DNA of 64,000 nt from the NCBI GenBank assembly GCA_016710765.1, contig JADJUJ010000002.1, forward strand, positions 62,001 to 126,000, written 5' to 3'. Below, in pieces: positions 27,229 to 37,272 of this stretch (within the stretch, counting starts at the first letter, position 1; each line of letters begins with the position of its first letter). The notes beneath the pieces were generated by a model. That model did not search any database and was not told the DNA's origin. It saw only the letters and a list, made by a program, of their open reading frames with translations. The DNA comes from Lewinellaceae bacterium (GTDB taxonomy: Bacteria > Bacteroidota > Bacteroidia > Chitinophagales > Saprospiraceae). The translations under genes and the position numbers were made by a program.

Positions 27229-30200
27229 CTATTTCATCACCACCAGTTGTTTGCGGATCGAAATGCCTTTCGATTCGTTGTGCAGCACCAGCAGGTAAAC
27301 GCCTGGGGCAGCATCATTCAGTCGAACGGAAACGGCGCCCAATTGGAAGGATACATCGTTCTCCAAAATCAGGCGGCCAAAGGCGTCGAATACCTGATAA
27401 TGGAAGGATTCCGTGCAATCGCAACGCAAGGTAAACTGACCTGCCGATGGATTGGGGAATACCGCAATCAAGGCATCATTGCTTTGGTAGTTAACCGCTG
27501 AGATCAGGTCTTGTCCATCGCAGTCCTCGTCGATACCGTTGTTGGCTATTTCCACTGCTCCGGGGAAAATCAGGTTGTTGTTGTCATTGCAATCGTTGCA
27601 CTGCCGGAAACCGTCGCCATCGGCATCCACTTCGTCTGCGGGCACTATCCCGTCACAATCGTTGTCGAGGCCGTCACAGAGTTCCGGTGCGCCGGGATAA
27701 ACGGTACTATTGGCATCATTGCAATCGTCTTTGCAGGTCGGGAAGCCGTCGCCATCGGCGTCGATTTCATCAGCAGGAATCACACCGTCGCAATCGTTGT
27801 CCAATCCATCGCACAATTCTGGCGCGCCAGGATACACCGTGCTGTTGGTATCGTCGCAGTCGTTTTTGCAAATAGGATATCCGTCGCCATCGGCGTCAAT
27901 TTCGTCGGCTGGAATAATGCCGTCACAATCGTTGTCCAGCCCGTCACAGACCTCCGGTGCGTTTGGATATACGGTAGCGTCGTTGTCGTCGCAGTCGCCG
28001 CCACACAGCAGCGTACCATCGCCGTCGGTATCTACTTCATTGGCGGGAATAAGGCCATCGCAGTTGTTGTCCAGGCCATCACACAATTCCGGTGCACCAG
28101 GGTAAACCGTACTGTTGGCATCGTCACAGTCGCCGGCACAAGGTGAAACGCCATCGCCGTCAGCGTCCAGCTCGTCCGATGGAATCAAGCCATCACAGTT
28201 GTTGTCCAGGCCGTCGCAAAGTTCCGGATCAGTGCTGGGGAATACATCCGGGTTGGTATCATCGCATTCATTGCAGGCCAGGAACCCGTCGCCGTCGGCA
28301 TCAATTTCATTGGCAGGCACCACGCCGTCGCAGTTGTTGTCCAGGCCGTCGCAAAGTTCCGGAGCACCGGGGAAAATGGTGGCGTTGGCATCATCGCAGT
28401 CTATGCAGGAAAAGGAACCATCACCATCAGCATCTACTTCGTTGGCAGGCACTACGCCGTCGCAGTCGTTGTCCAACCCGTCGCAGAGTTCAGGAGCGCC
28501 GGGGAAAACGGTGGCATTGGCATCGTTGCAGTCGCCCTGACAAGCGGAGAAGCCGTCACCATCAGCATCAACCTCGTCGGCTGGAATAACGCCGTCGCAG
28601 TTGTTGTCCAGGCCGTCACAGAGTTCCGGAGCGCCGGGGTACACGCCGTCGTTGGTATCGTTGCAGTCACTCCTGACAAGCGGAGAAACCATCACCGTCG
28701 GCATCCAACTCGTTAGCAGGCACCACGCCGTCACAGTCGTTGTCCAGTCCGTCGCACAACTCGCTTGCGCCAGGAAAAATCGTTCCATTGGCATCATCGC
28801 AGTCGCCCTGGCAAACGGAGAAACCGTCGCCATCAGCATCAACCTCGTCGGCTGGAATAACGCCATCGCAGTCGTTGTCGAGCCCATCGCAAAGTTCCGG
28901 AGCACCGGGGTACACCGTTGCGTTGGTATCATTGCAGTCGCCCTGACAAGCGGAGAAGCCGTCGCCATCAGCATCCACCTCGTCGGCTGGAATAACGCCA
29001 TCGCAATCGTTGTCCAGGCCGTCACAAAGTTCAGGAGCGCCGGGGAACACGCCATCGTTGGTATCGTTGCAGTCGCCCTGACAAGCTGAGAAGCCATCAC
29101 CATCGGCATCCAACTCAGCCGCAGGAATCGTACCATCGCAATCGTTGTCCAAGCCATCGCACAACTCGATTGCGCCAGGGAAAATCGTTCCATTGGCATC
29201 ATCACAGTCGCCCTGGCAAACGGAGAAACCGTCGCCGTCAGCATCCAGCTCGTCGGCGGGTATGGTGCCATCACAGTCGTTGTCCAAACCGTCGCACAAT
29301 TCAGGTGCGCCTGGATAAACGCCTGCATCCGTATCGTTACAGTCGCCGGTACAAACGCTGAAACCGTCGCCGTCGTTGTCTATCTCATCAGGTGAGGTAA
29401 AACCGTCGCAGTTGTTGTCAAGCCCATCGCACAATTCAGGTGCACCTGGATAAATGGTCGCATTATTGTCGTCGCAATCGTTATCGCAAAGGAAATAGCC
29501 ATCGCCATCGGCATCAACTTCGCCAGCAGGGATATTGCCATCACAATCGTTGTCCAGTCCATCGCACAATTCCGGAGCACCTGGATATACGGTGGCATTG
29601 TTGTCGTTGCAGTCACCCTGACAAATACGGAAACCGTCACCGTCGGCGTCCATTTCATCAGCAGGAATGATGCCGTCGCAGTTGTTGTCGATGCCATCGC
29701 AAATTTCGGTGGCGGCGGGGTTAATGGCGGCATTGTTGTCGTTGCAGTCGCCCTGACAAATGGAATAACCATCGCCATCAGCGTCCAACTCGTCGGCTGG
29801 GATGATGCCGTCGCAGTTGTTGTCCAACCCATCACACAATTCCGGGGCGCCGGGGAAAATACCCGCGTCTGTATCGTTGCAATCGCCCTGGCAAGGTGCA
29901 AAACCATCGCCATCAGAGTCAAATTCATTGGGCGGAACAATGCCGTCACAGTTGTTGTCGAGGCCGTCACACAATTCAGGTGCACCGGGGAAAATTGCGC
30001 CGTTACTGTCGTTGCAATCGCCCTGACAAAGGGAATAGCCATCGCCATCGGCATCCAGCTCGTCTGGCGGAATGGTACCGTCGCAGTCGTTGTCCAGGCC
30101 GTCGCAGACCCGGAGCACCCGGGTAAACGCCGGCATCTGCATCGTTGCAGTCGCCACCGCATTCGATAAAGCCGTCGCCATCGTTGTCTATTTCGGTAAG

Positions 30201-31148
30201 CGGCACAATGCCATCGCAGTTGTTATCGATGCCATCACATATTTCAGGGGCGCCGGGATAAATGGTCGCGTTGTTGTCGTCGCAGTCGCCCTCACAAACA
30301 AAGAAGCCGTCGCCATCGGCATCTACTTCACCAGCAGGGATTATACCGTCGCAGTTGTTGTCCAGACCATCGCACAATTCCGGGGCGCCGGGGTAAATCG
30401 TCGCGTTGTTGTCGTTGCAATCGCCCTGACACACGCGCACGCCATCGCCATCAGCATCGGCTTCGCTGGCTGGAATGATACCATTGCAGTCGTTGTCCAG
30501 ACCGTCACAGAGTTCCAGGGCGCCGGGGTAAACATTGGCGTTGTTGTCGTTGCAATCTCCTTCGCAAATGCGCACCCCGTCGCCGTCAGCGTCAGCTTCA
30601 TTGGCCGGAACGATACCGTTACAATCGTTGTCGAGGCCATCGCACAACTCAGGCGCACCAGGATAGATGTCGGGGTTGTTGTCATTACAATCACCTTCAC
30701 AAACCCGCACGCCATCGCCATCGTTATCGACCTCATTCGCTGGAATGATACCATTACAGTCGTTGTCCAAGCCGTCGCACATTTCCGGAGCGCCGGGGTA
30801 CACACTGGCGTTGTTATCGTTGCAATCGCCTTCACAAATCATAAAACCATCGCCATCAGCGTCGGCTTCGTTAGCAGGAACTATACCATCGCAGTTATTG
30901 TCCTGCCCGTCGCAAATTTCAGGGGCGCCAGGATAGGTATTGGGGTTGTTATCATCGCAGTCGGCCGGGGTAGGAAAACCGTCCCCGTCCAGGTCGCCCA
31001 GAACTGCGGTTGTTGTGGCATTCTGACTGTTAAGTGGCAGTAAAACAGTGGGTTGGTGCAAAAGTGGAAGTGTGGAAAGCAGAACCAGACTCAGTTCAAA
31101 GCCATAAACTTTTAGCACAGCAAGGGCTTGTAGTGTGTGTTTTTTCAT
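27229..31148 (-). CDS. Giant MopE-repeat (CDGLDNDCDG) metal-binding protein with T9SS type A sorting domain; frame broken twice
   Basis: About 1305 codons from MKKHTLQALAV at 31148. A signal-like hydrophobic N-terminus is followed by LGDLDGDGFPTPADCDD. Then come about 25 tandem repeats of roughly 45 residues with the pattern ELCDGLDNDCDG-IPADE-DADGDGF-C-GDCND-YPGAP, each with four Cys and two acidic Ca-type loops (MopE/putative metal-binding motif, PF11617-like). The C-terminal 85 residues (AVFPNPSAGQFTLR to ISIRKQLVVMK) are a type A sorting domain, so it should be exported by T9SS and attached to the surface. The frame shifts near 30107-30113 and again near 28668-28673, each inside a repeat that is perfect when the frame is restored. 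It follows the PorU2-like gene by 132 bp on the same strand. Confidence 0.85.
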
Positions 31149-31280
31149 TTTACTTATTAAAAATAGGATCAAAGGAATGCTTCATAATCGATTTCACCAT
31201 CGAAAATCGAAGTGCAATGTTAAAATTTAGCAACGGGATTCTAAAGCAAACGGATCAAATGTTCTGTCGCAAAATGCCAC

Positions 31281-34200
31281 TTAGCGAATAATTACCATTT
31301 TACCCCAACCATTTCGGAACATACTGTCCATCCTGTTGTCTTCGAACAGGTCAAAACTGCTTCCATCGGCCTTATGCGCCAATATGGTATAGAGATAAAC
31401 CCCATTGGCCAGTTGATCACCATATTCATCCCTGCCATCCCAGCAATAATCACTCCGGTGCGTACCAATGCGCAAAGGACCAAATTCAGCCGCCGTGATT
31501 TCTCTAACCACTTTGCCCGATACAGTCATGATCCTGATCTTGAAATCCAACGGTATTTCCGAGCCGCTCAGGGTATACACAAAACAGGTGCTGGTGGAAA
31601 ATGGATTGGGGAAATTCAGCACATTGGAAAAGGCGGAACGCGTGATCACCTTGAAACGAATGCTGTATTCCCGGTTGCCTGCAGCATTGTTGCTGGCATC
31701 ACGGCCATTGACCTTCAAAATGTAGTCGCCATCCAACGTAAACTCCGGCCTGAACTCCAACTGAGCCTGGTTCTTTTTATCCAGATTTCCTGGCGCCGCG
31801 GGCACAAAAACAACACGAGGGTCGTTCCAGGATATGTTCTGGACACTGCCATCGGGGAAACCAAGGCTTAGGGAGAAGGTGGCAGTATCCGACATCGCAA
31901 GGATACGGTTGTCGTCCTGCAACACGGCTACGATTGCGGGCGCCGGAGAAACCAAATCGCCATCCATGATGTGGTAGCCATCGAAGGTTACATCTAATAC
32001 CGGATTGCGCAAGTCTTTTTCCACAAAAAACGGCCGCAGGGCAAGGTTATTGAAATCGAACGACTCGGGCAAGCTGCCACCAGGATTCAATTCCATCTGG
32101 AAACGATAAGCTCCGGTCAGCAACCTGGTATCGAAGGTATAGCGCGCCCAAAGGGTATCACCAGGCGGCAAAGCCCGCATGTGGCTGATATTTTCCGAAA
32201 CGATGCCGCCATCATTCGCAATTTGGTATTTGACCAGCAGGCTGTCCATCGTAGTTGCGGAAACATTGCGCACAAGCATGCCCGCCCGCAATACTTCCCC
32301 TTGTTGGAGGGTATCATTATAAAACTCAAACCCGTTGTAGGGGTCAAGGGCTACCTCAGGCAATCCGGTGTACAACACGCGCCAAAATCCAAAATCGGGC
32401 AGCGTGCGCTGGGTACTGTCCATTGCCTCCAACAACAACCGCAGCTTTGGAAACACCACGGCCGAAATGTTGCTCAAATCAAGATCAAAGGCCTGTTCGG
32501 TGCTCATCAATAAACTGTCGGGCTGGTTTTCCCGAAGACCATAAACCTTCACTAAGGTGTGTTCATACTGACTGTCGTAGGGCCCTCTTTTCCAATGCAG
32601 TGCCTTCCAGGAAACAGCAGGACCAATGGCTACACTTTCCATCTCGCCTTCCGACCAACGGGTAAAATAATTTTTACGCAACTCCACCGTAGCATTGGGG
32701 TCATCCAGCAAGGTATCGATGGCGGTAAAGCCTGTGTCGTTTTGTCGGAAAATGAGTCCGTAGGGTTTTGCACCGGTTTGTTCCAAATGCCGCACCGATT
32801 TTGCCCCCTGGGCTTCCAGCAACTGAAAAATATTGGTACCAAAAGCAATGGAATCAGCGGCCCAGGTGTTGGGTGCAAAACCAATGGTATCGCCGCTGGG
32901 TTTTTGCAGGGTCAATAATCCCACATAATATCCATCGGGGATCTGATACTGCAAAAAGTCAAGCAATGCCAGCCGGCCAGCGGGTTCTTGTGTTTTAAAA
33001 AAATGAAAATGGATATCCTGTGTGGTATCCGGGTTGGTAGGTGAACCCGAAGGGTTGGTCACAAAGCGGCCGGTTATTGGATCAATCAGGGCCAAAACAA
33101 CCCCCGCAGTGTTTATTTTACGCTGTACAAAGCCACCATAACCGGTAAAACCACCGTAAAGGTTGTTCTCAACACCCGGATATTTGCCTGCAATGAAAGC
33201 AGCAACGGAAACCGTCAGGTAAGCGGCATTGTCCGGGAAACGAAGCACCCGACTGCTGCTGTCGAGCGCGAGGTTGGTTCTGTCGTTGGCGCCCAACTGG
33301 AAAAAACTCGACTGGTTCCAGCCCGATGGGCTACCGTCCAGGTACAAAAAGGAACTGGTATGCCAGGGAATGCTCCCATTCACGAGGCTGTCGCGCCCCA
33401 CCCGCCAAAAGTAAACTGTGCTGTCCAACATGGTAATCACAGGCTGCCAGGAAACCAGTCCACCACCTTGTACTTGCTGTCCTGTTTTTTTCAGGCTGCT
33501 GTTGAAAAAAGGCGTGGTGTCAATTTCAAACAGATAGCGCTGTGCAGGGGCAAATGCATTAAAGGTAGACGCCTGCAATTGTAGCGCAGAAGACCCCACA
33601 ATAGCATAAGGCTGCGGCGAAATAGGAATGACATCGTCGGCAAAGAAATACACTTCGGCGCCCAACGCATTGTTCGCGTCGCGCAGTTCGTTGTTCCATT
33701 CTGCCGCTGCTGGCAACTCAGCCAAGGTGTTGTCGGCATCGGCTGTTACAAGAAAACGGTTCAGGCCAATGGCGCTGCGATCGGGAGCATCAAAATCGTA
33801 ATGCATGCGTGTGCGAAACGCCGGAACCGGAACCGTATCCAGTCGGAGCAAGGTTGTGTTTCCGTTGGGGAACCTGTGTTCAATGCGAACGGCATGGGTT
33901 CCTCCGGTATTTTCTCCCAGGTTGACCACGTCAAAACCAAAGGCAAACTGGCCCTGCTCTATCCCGACTGGGTTCGGATTGAACCGCACCGAAGCGGGGT
34001 CGATCACCAGATCAGGGCCCGGTGCGGCAAAAATTCGGATGGCAGGGTCACCTTGCAACACTAACTGGTGCAACAGCGCAATCACACCAGGGTCGGTGTC
34101 ACCCTGCAAACCCGCAACCGTACCAGCCAATTGCTCGCCCAGGCTTTTACCATAATCCACGCCACCCATGCGTTCGTACATTTTTTCGCCAAATTTCCGC

Positions 34201-36317
34201 AGGGCCTCGTAGTGGCTGTAATAAGAAAAGGCAAAATAGGCAACCGCACCACGGTTACGGGCCAGCATAAATTGCTCCCCTAAATTGGTTGACAACATGG
34301 AACAACTGCCGGTAAAACAGCCCATGGGCGCCATGACCGGATATCGCCCCTGGTTGTTGTACAGGTCGGGGGTTCCAATATCGAAATCCAGTACCTGTGG
34401 GGAGCTGTGCCCGATCATGGTCATCAGGGCTACACCCTCGTTAACCTCCTGCAGGATGCTTTGATAGGCCGATTGCTGCACCGGGTCGTCAGTGCCTTTG
34501 TAATAACTAGACACTTCTGCGCCGCAGCGATTGTTTTCCACAATTTGCTGCATGCTGCCCAGTGCATTTCGAATCAACTGATTTTCTGCGCCCGTTCCGC
34601 CACCGATGTGCAGGATGCGTTTCATCCAGGCCCGATCGCTGATGGTTTGTGGCGCACTGAGGGACATCTCATGGCTTTTAACTTTCTCCAGGTAATCGCT
34701 GATCTCAACCGGACGCCGGACGGCCAACCGACCCACCGGAATAAAAGGCGCTTCGGCCTTGTTCCCCGTCAGAAACAACTGATCCGACCCAGGCGTACCA
34801 AAAGTGGGCACAAAAAACAAGGAGTCGCGTAGGGCCGTTGCTGTTGCCGGGTCGCGCATCAACTCGTAATTCAATCCTTTCCCGATCAGAAACAAGTATT
34901 TTGGCTGCGTCCAGTGAATGGCGGCCCAATGCGCAAAGTTGCGGATGGCCAAGGGGTGTCCGTAATTGCCATAGGCAAACTGCTCGTACAAATCCAGGAT
35001 GTTCACATTGGCCACCGTAAAATTTCCGCCGGCTGCAGATGCACGGTAAGCAGCATAGGCAGCAACGGGGTTGGCGCCTGCATTGTCAGGATCCGTGTAG
35101 AAATCGGGGTGGCTAACAATAATATATTGAGCATCCGCGCCGGCATAATCCTGAAAAATTACTGGTTCCAGCGTTTCAAGGGTTGTAATCTGGGATGCCG
35201 GTTGCAGCAACAACAAGCGGCGATTGCCGTTCGCGGCAGGAAGTTGCACTTTGACCAGGTTATTTTCTACCTGCGTGGTTACTCTTAAATGCTGGTCCAA
35301 ATCGTACAACACTGGCGTTTCACCGAAAACAGAAAATCCTGCGATTTCCAGGTAACGCGGTCCTGCTGCCTCCTTCAGTTCAAAAGCAAAAGAAGGCGCA
35401 TTGCCGGCATCGGGCAATCGGGCGTACTGGATGGAAGCAAAGGCCAGGGCATTGCGGTCAACCAGTTCAGTGCCTGACAGGGTAATTTTGGTATTGCTGC
35501 CCAAAAAAGCCACCGGGAGGTCAAAATCATGCTGAACCAAGCCATAATTGGGGAATTTATCCTCAAAAAACAGCGTGTCCAGTCCATTGCCGGAAACCCG
35601 GGTTTGCTGCACATGGTTGATGCTATAATTGCAGGCATAGCGCAATGCCGCTTTTGCAGCAGGCCCTCCAGGGTATACTTTAGGGAGGTTAAGGGTTACC
35701 GGGGAGGATGCGGCCAGCGGTTTGCAAAAACCCTCGCCATGGAACCACGACATCGTAATGTCGTAACTGAGCATTCGTTTGAAATGGCTGGTATTGTACA
35801 CCCTTTCTACCTGGAACCAGCAGTAGGGTTCCTGCGGTGGTGGATTGGAAAGATCATTGGCAACATCTGTAATCCGCAGCGGCGGCGGGCCAGTACCATC
35901 CATGACCAGATAATACACGGCAGTATCGCTGAACAGGCTGTACCTGGGATTCAGCATTTCGGTGTCCGGATTGTCAAAAAGATACTGGTCAAGTTCCGAT
36001 CTGTTTTTTTGCCCATAAAACTCAAGGTAATCGGCTGCCGAAAAAGGACCGTCGGTACTGGTGTACAAGGCCTGTTCACGGCCAAGATGAAACAAACGCA
36101 AAGCAGTGGCTGGCGAACTCGTGACGGGCAGGCCAGCGGCCTCCAGACTGGCAGCCGAAATCCGGTAAACACCATCATTGGCTACCTTTATTTTATAGTA
36201 GGTTTTGCTGTAGTCAATCCATTCGTTCCCATACAAGGTATCGGCACCCACCAGCATCTGGGCAGATGCGTGCTGGACACCCATGATCATCACCAGGTAC
36301 ATTACCAACTTATTCAT
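31281..36317 (-). CDS. T9SS sortase PorU2-like, C25-family cysteine peptidase
   Basis: 1678 residues from MNKLVMYLVMIMGVQHASAQ, which gives a proper signal peptide; the frame is open a further 20 codons upstream. An N-terminal beta-rich region is followed by a gingipain-like C25 domain (about residues 430-770). It has the His-Cys dyad His637 (MIGHSSPQVLDFD) and Cys667 (MGCFTGSCSML), and YLFLIGKGLNYE and FVPTFGTPGSDQLF upstream. The C-terminal half has Ig/CARDB-like segments, ending in a FlgD-like SGKVVREITAAEF and DEYGDQLANGVYLYTI. It exceeds typical PorU (about 1100-1300) and matches the longer variant called PorU2. It presumably cleaves sorting domains and links cargo to the surface. Most likely co-transcribed with the MopE cargo. 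Confidence 0.85.
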   Translation of the reverse strand: MNKLVMYLVMIMGVQHASAQMLVGADTLYGNEWIDYSKTYYKIKVANDGVYRISAASLEAAGLPVTSSPATALRLFHLGREQALYTSTDGPFSAADYLEFYGQKNRSELDQYLFDNPDTEMLNPRYSLFSDTAVYYLVMDGTGPPPLRITDVANDLSNPPPQEPYCWFQVERVYNTSHFKRMLSYDITMSWFHGEGFCKPLAASSPVTLNLPKVYPGGPAAKAALRYACNYSINHVQQTRVSGNGLDTLFFEDKFPNYGLVQHDFDLPVAFLGSNTKITLSGTELVDRNALAFASIQYARLPDAGNAPSFAFELKEAAGPRYLEIAGFSVFGETPVLYDLDQHLRVTTQVENNLVKVQLPAANGNRRLLLLQPASQITTLETLEPVIFQDYAGADAQYIIVSHPDFYTDPDNAGANPVAAYAAYRASAAGGNFTVANVNILDLYEQFAYGNYGHPLAIRNFAHWAAIHWTQPKYLFLIGKGLNYELMRDPATATALRDSLFFVPTFGTPGSDQLFLTGNKAEAPFIPVGRLAVRRPVEISDYLEKVKSHEMSLSAPQTISDRAWMKRILHIGGGTGAENQLIRNALGSMQQIVENNRCGAEVSSYYKGTDDPVQQSAYQSILQEVNEGVALMTMIGHSSPQVLDFDIGTPDLYNNQGRYPVMAPMGCFTGSCSMLSTNLGEQFMLARNRGAVAYFAFSYYSHYEALRKFGEKMYERMGGVDYGKSLGEQLAGTVAGLQGDTDPGVIALLHQLVLQGDPAIRIFAAPGPDLVIDPASVRFNPNPVGIEQGQFAFGFDVVNLGENTGGTHAVRIEHRFPNGNTTLLRLDTVPVPAFRTRMHYDFDAPDRSAIGLNRFLVTADADNTLAELPAAAEWNNELRDANNALGAEVYFFADDVIPISPQPYAIVGSSALQLQASTFNAFAPAQRYLFEIDTTPFFNSSLKKTGQQVQGGGLVSWQPVITMLDSTVYFWRVGRDSLVNGSIPWHTSSFLYLDGSPSGWNQSSFFQLGANDRTNLALDSSSRVLRFPDNAAYLTVSVAAFIAGKYPGVENNLYGGFTGYGGFVQRKINTAGVVLALIDPITGRFVTNPSGSPTNPDTTQDIHFHFFKTQEPAGRLALLDFLQYQIPDGYYVGLLTLQKPSGDTIGFAPNTWAADSIAFGTNIFQLLEAQGAKSVRHLEQTGAKPYGLIFRQNDTGFTAIDTLLDDPNATVELRKNYFTRWSEGEMESVAIGPAVSWKALHWKRGPYDSQYEHTLVKVYGLRENQPDSLLMSTEQAFDLDLSNISAVVFPKLRLLLEAMDSTQRTLPDFGFWRVLYTGLPEVALDPYNGFEFYNDTLQQGEVLRAGMLVRNVSATTMDSLLVKYQIANDGGIVSENISHMRALPPGDTLWARYTFDTRLLTGAYRFQMELNPGGSLPESFDFNNLALRPFFVEKDLRNPVLDVTFDGYHIMDGDLVSPAPAIVAVLQDDNRILAMSDTATFSLSLGFPDGSVQNISWNDPRVVFVPAAPGNLDKKNQAQLEFRPEFTLDGDYILKVNGRDASNNAAGNREYSIRFKVITRSAFSNVLNFPNPFSTSTCFVYTLSGSEIPLDFKIRIMTVSGKVVREITAAEFGPLRIGTHRSDYCWDGRDEYGDQLANGVYLYTILAHKADGSSFDLFEDNRMDSMFRNGWGKMVIIR

Positions 36318-36487
36318 GCCCAAAAGTAGATGCTGCCGCACATAAAACCAGCAAGAGTTGTGGTCATTATTGTACAAAAACTAACTTTGCGGGCCGAGCA
36401 CCTACTTTCGCCTTCAGGAAAAAAGGGCTTACGGCAAAACTCCTGCAAAATAACAGCATCCCTGCTGTTTCAATTGTCTTACACCGT

Positions 36488-37096
36488 ATGATGAAGCATA
36501 ACCTTATTTTAAATCTTGTAGTTGTTCTGATGCTGGGCCTGAGTGCCTGTCAACCCGATTTCAAGGACATGGTGGAAAAAGAAAAAGCCACCGGAATACG
36601 GAACGACAGTCTTTTCCTGGGCTATCATTTTGGCATGAGCCAGGATAGTTTTTATAAACATTCGTTCCATTTGAACCAGCAAGGCGTGGTTACCAACGGA
36701 CCGGAAAACAACTCCGTATTGTACGCCATATCCGGATACGACCACCCCATCGACATGAATTTTTACCCGGATTTTGAAGACCGCAAAATTTATAAAATGT
36801 TGGTCCTTTTCAATTACAATGCCTGGGCGCCCTGGAACAAACAACTGTTTACCAAAAACCTGCTTCCACATGTGCTCGATCTGCTGTCGAAATGGTACGG
36901 CAAGGAACTGATCAAGTACAAGGATGATAAAGGTCTCCCCTTTTGGGCGGTGGCTGATGGCAACCGTATGATCAAAGTTATCGTGCAAAACGAACGCCTG
37001 ATCAGGGTTAACATCATCGACAGCAGCGTTACGCCAAAGCCGACGCCCCAAAAGGCACCCGATGGGCCAAGGCCACTTTGGGAAAAGAAAAACTGA
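36488..37096 (+). CDS. Hypothetical lipoprotein
   Basis: 202 residues. The signal ends in VLMLGLSACQPDF, a good lipobox, so it is a lipoprotein. The mature part contains LFLGYHFGMSQDSFYKHSFHLN, in which GMSQDSFYKH resembles small Bacteroidota lipoproteins that begin with a LGM-tD/sF-type segment, and has no cysteine after the anchor. A Pro/Lys-rich tail (TPKPTPQKAPDGPRPLWEKKN) ends it. It is divergent from the PorU2-like gene by about 170 bp. I do not recognise the family and propose no function. Confidence 0.7.
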   Translation: MMKHNLILNLVVVLMLGLSACQPDFKDMVEKEKATGIRNDSLFLGYHFGMSQDSFYKHSFHLNQQGVVTNGPENNSVLYAISGYDHPIDMNFYPDFEDRKIYKMLVLFNYNAWAPWNKQLFTKNLLPHVLDLLSKWYGKELIKYKDDKGLPFWAVADGNRMIKVIVQNERLIRVNIIDSSVTPKPTPQKAPDGPRPLWEKKN

Positions 37097-37244
37097 ACGC
37101 CTTTTTTGTGTCTTTTGCCGTATGCTACGGGCTATTTTATTTTAAATAATTGATTATCAATCTATTAGATTAAACACAAATTAAAAAAAAGGTGACAGCA
37201 GCCCCATAAAGTAAAAAATGACATTTATTTAAAAGCCGTGTTGG

Positions 37245-37252
37245 TATATTTG
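37245..37252 (+). promoter_or_regulatory. Candidate -7 box TATATTTG upstream of susC2
   Basis: TATATTTG fits the Bacteroidota -7 consensus TAnnTTTG and lies 20 bp before the susC2 ATG, in an AT-rich spacer. A -33 TTTG at the usual distance is not evident, so this rests on one box. Confidence 0.35.
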
Positions 37253-37272
37253 ATTTCATTAAACCAAATCCC

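Noticed and set aside
30072..31043. 323-codon plus-strand frame rich in Val/Ile/Ala and similar frames at 27511-29089
   Set aside because: Antisense to the MopE repeats; the repeating pattern in the translation mirrors the DNA repeat and not a protein family.
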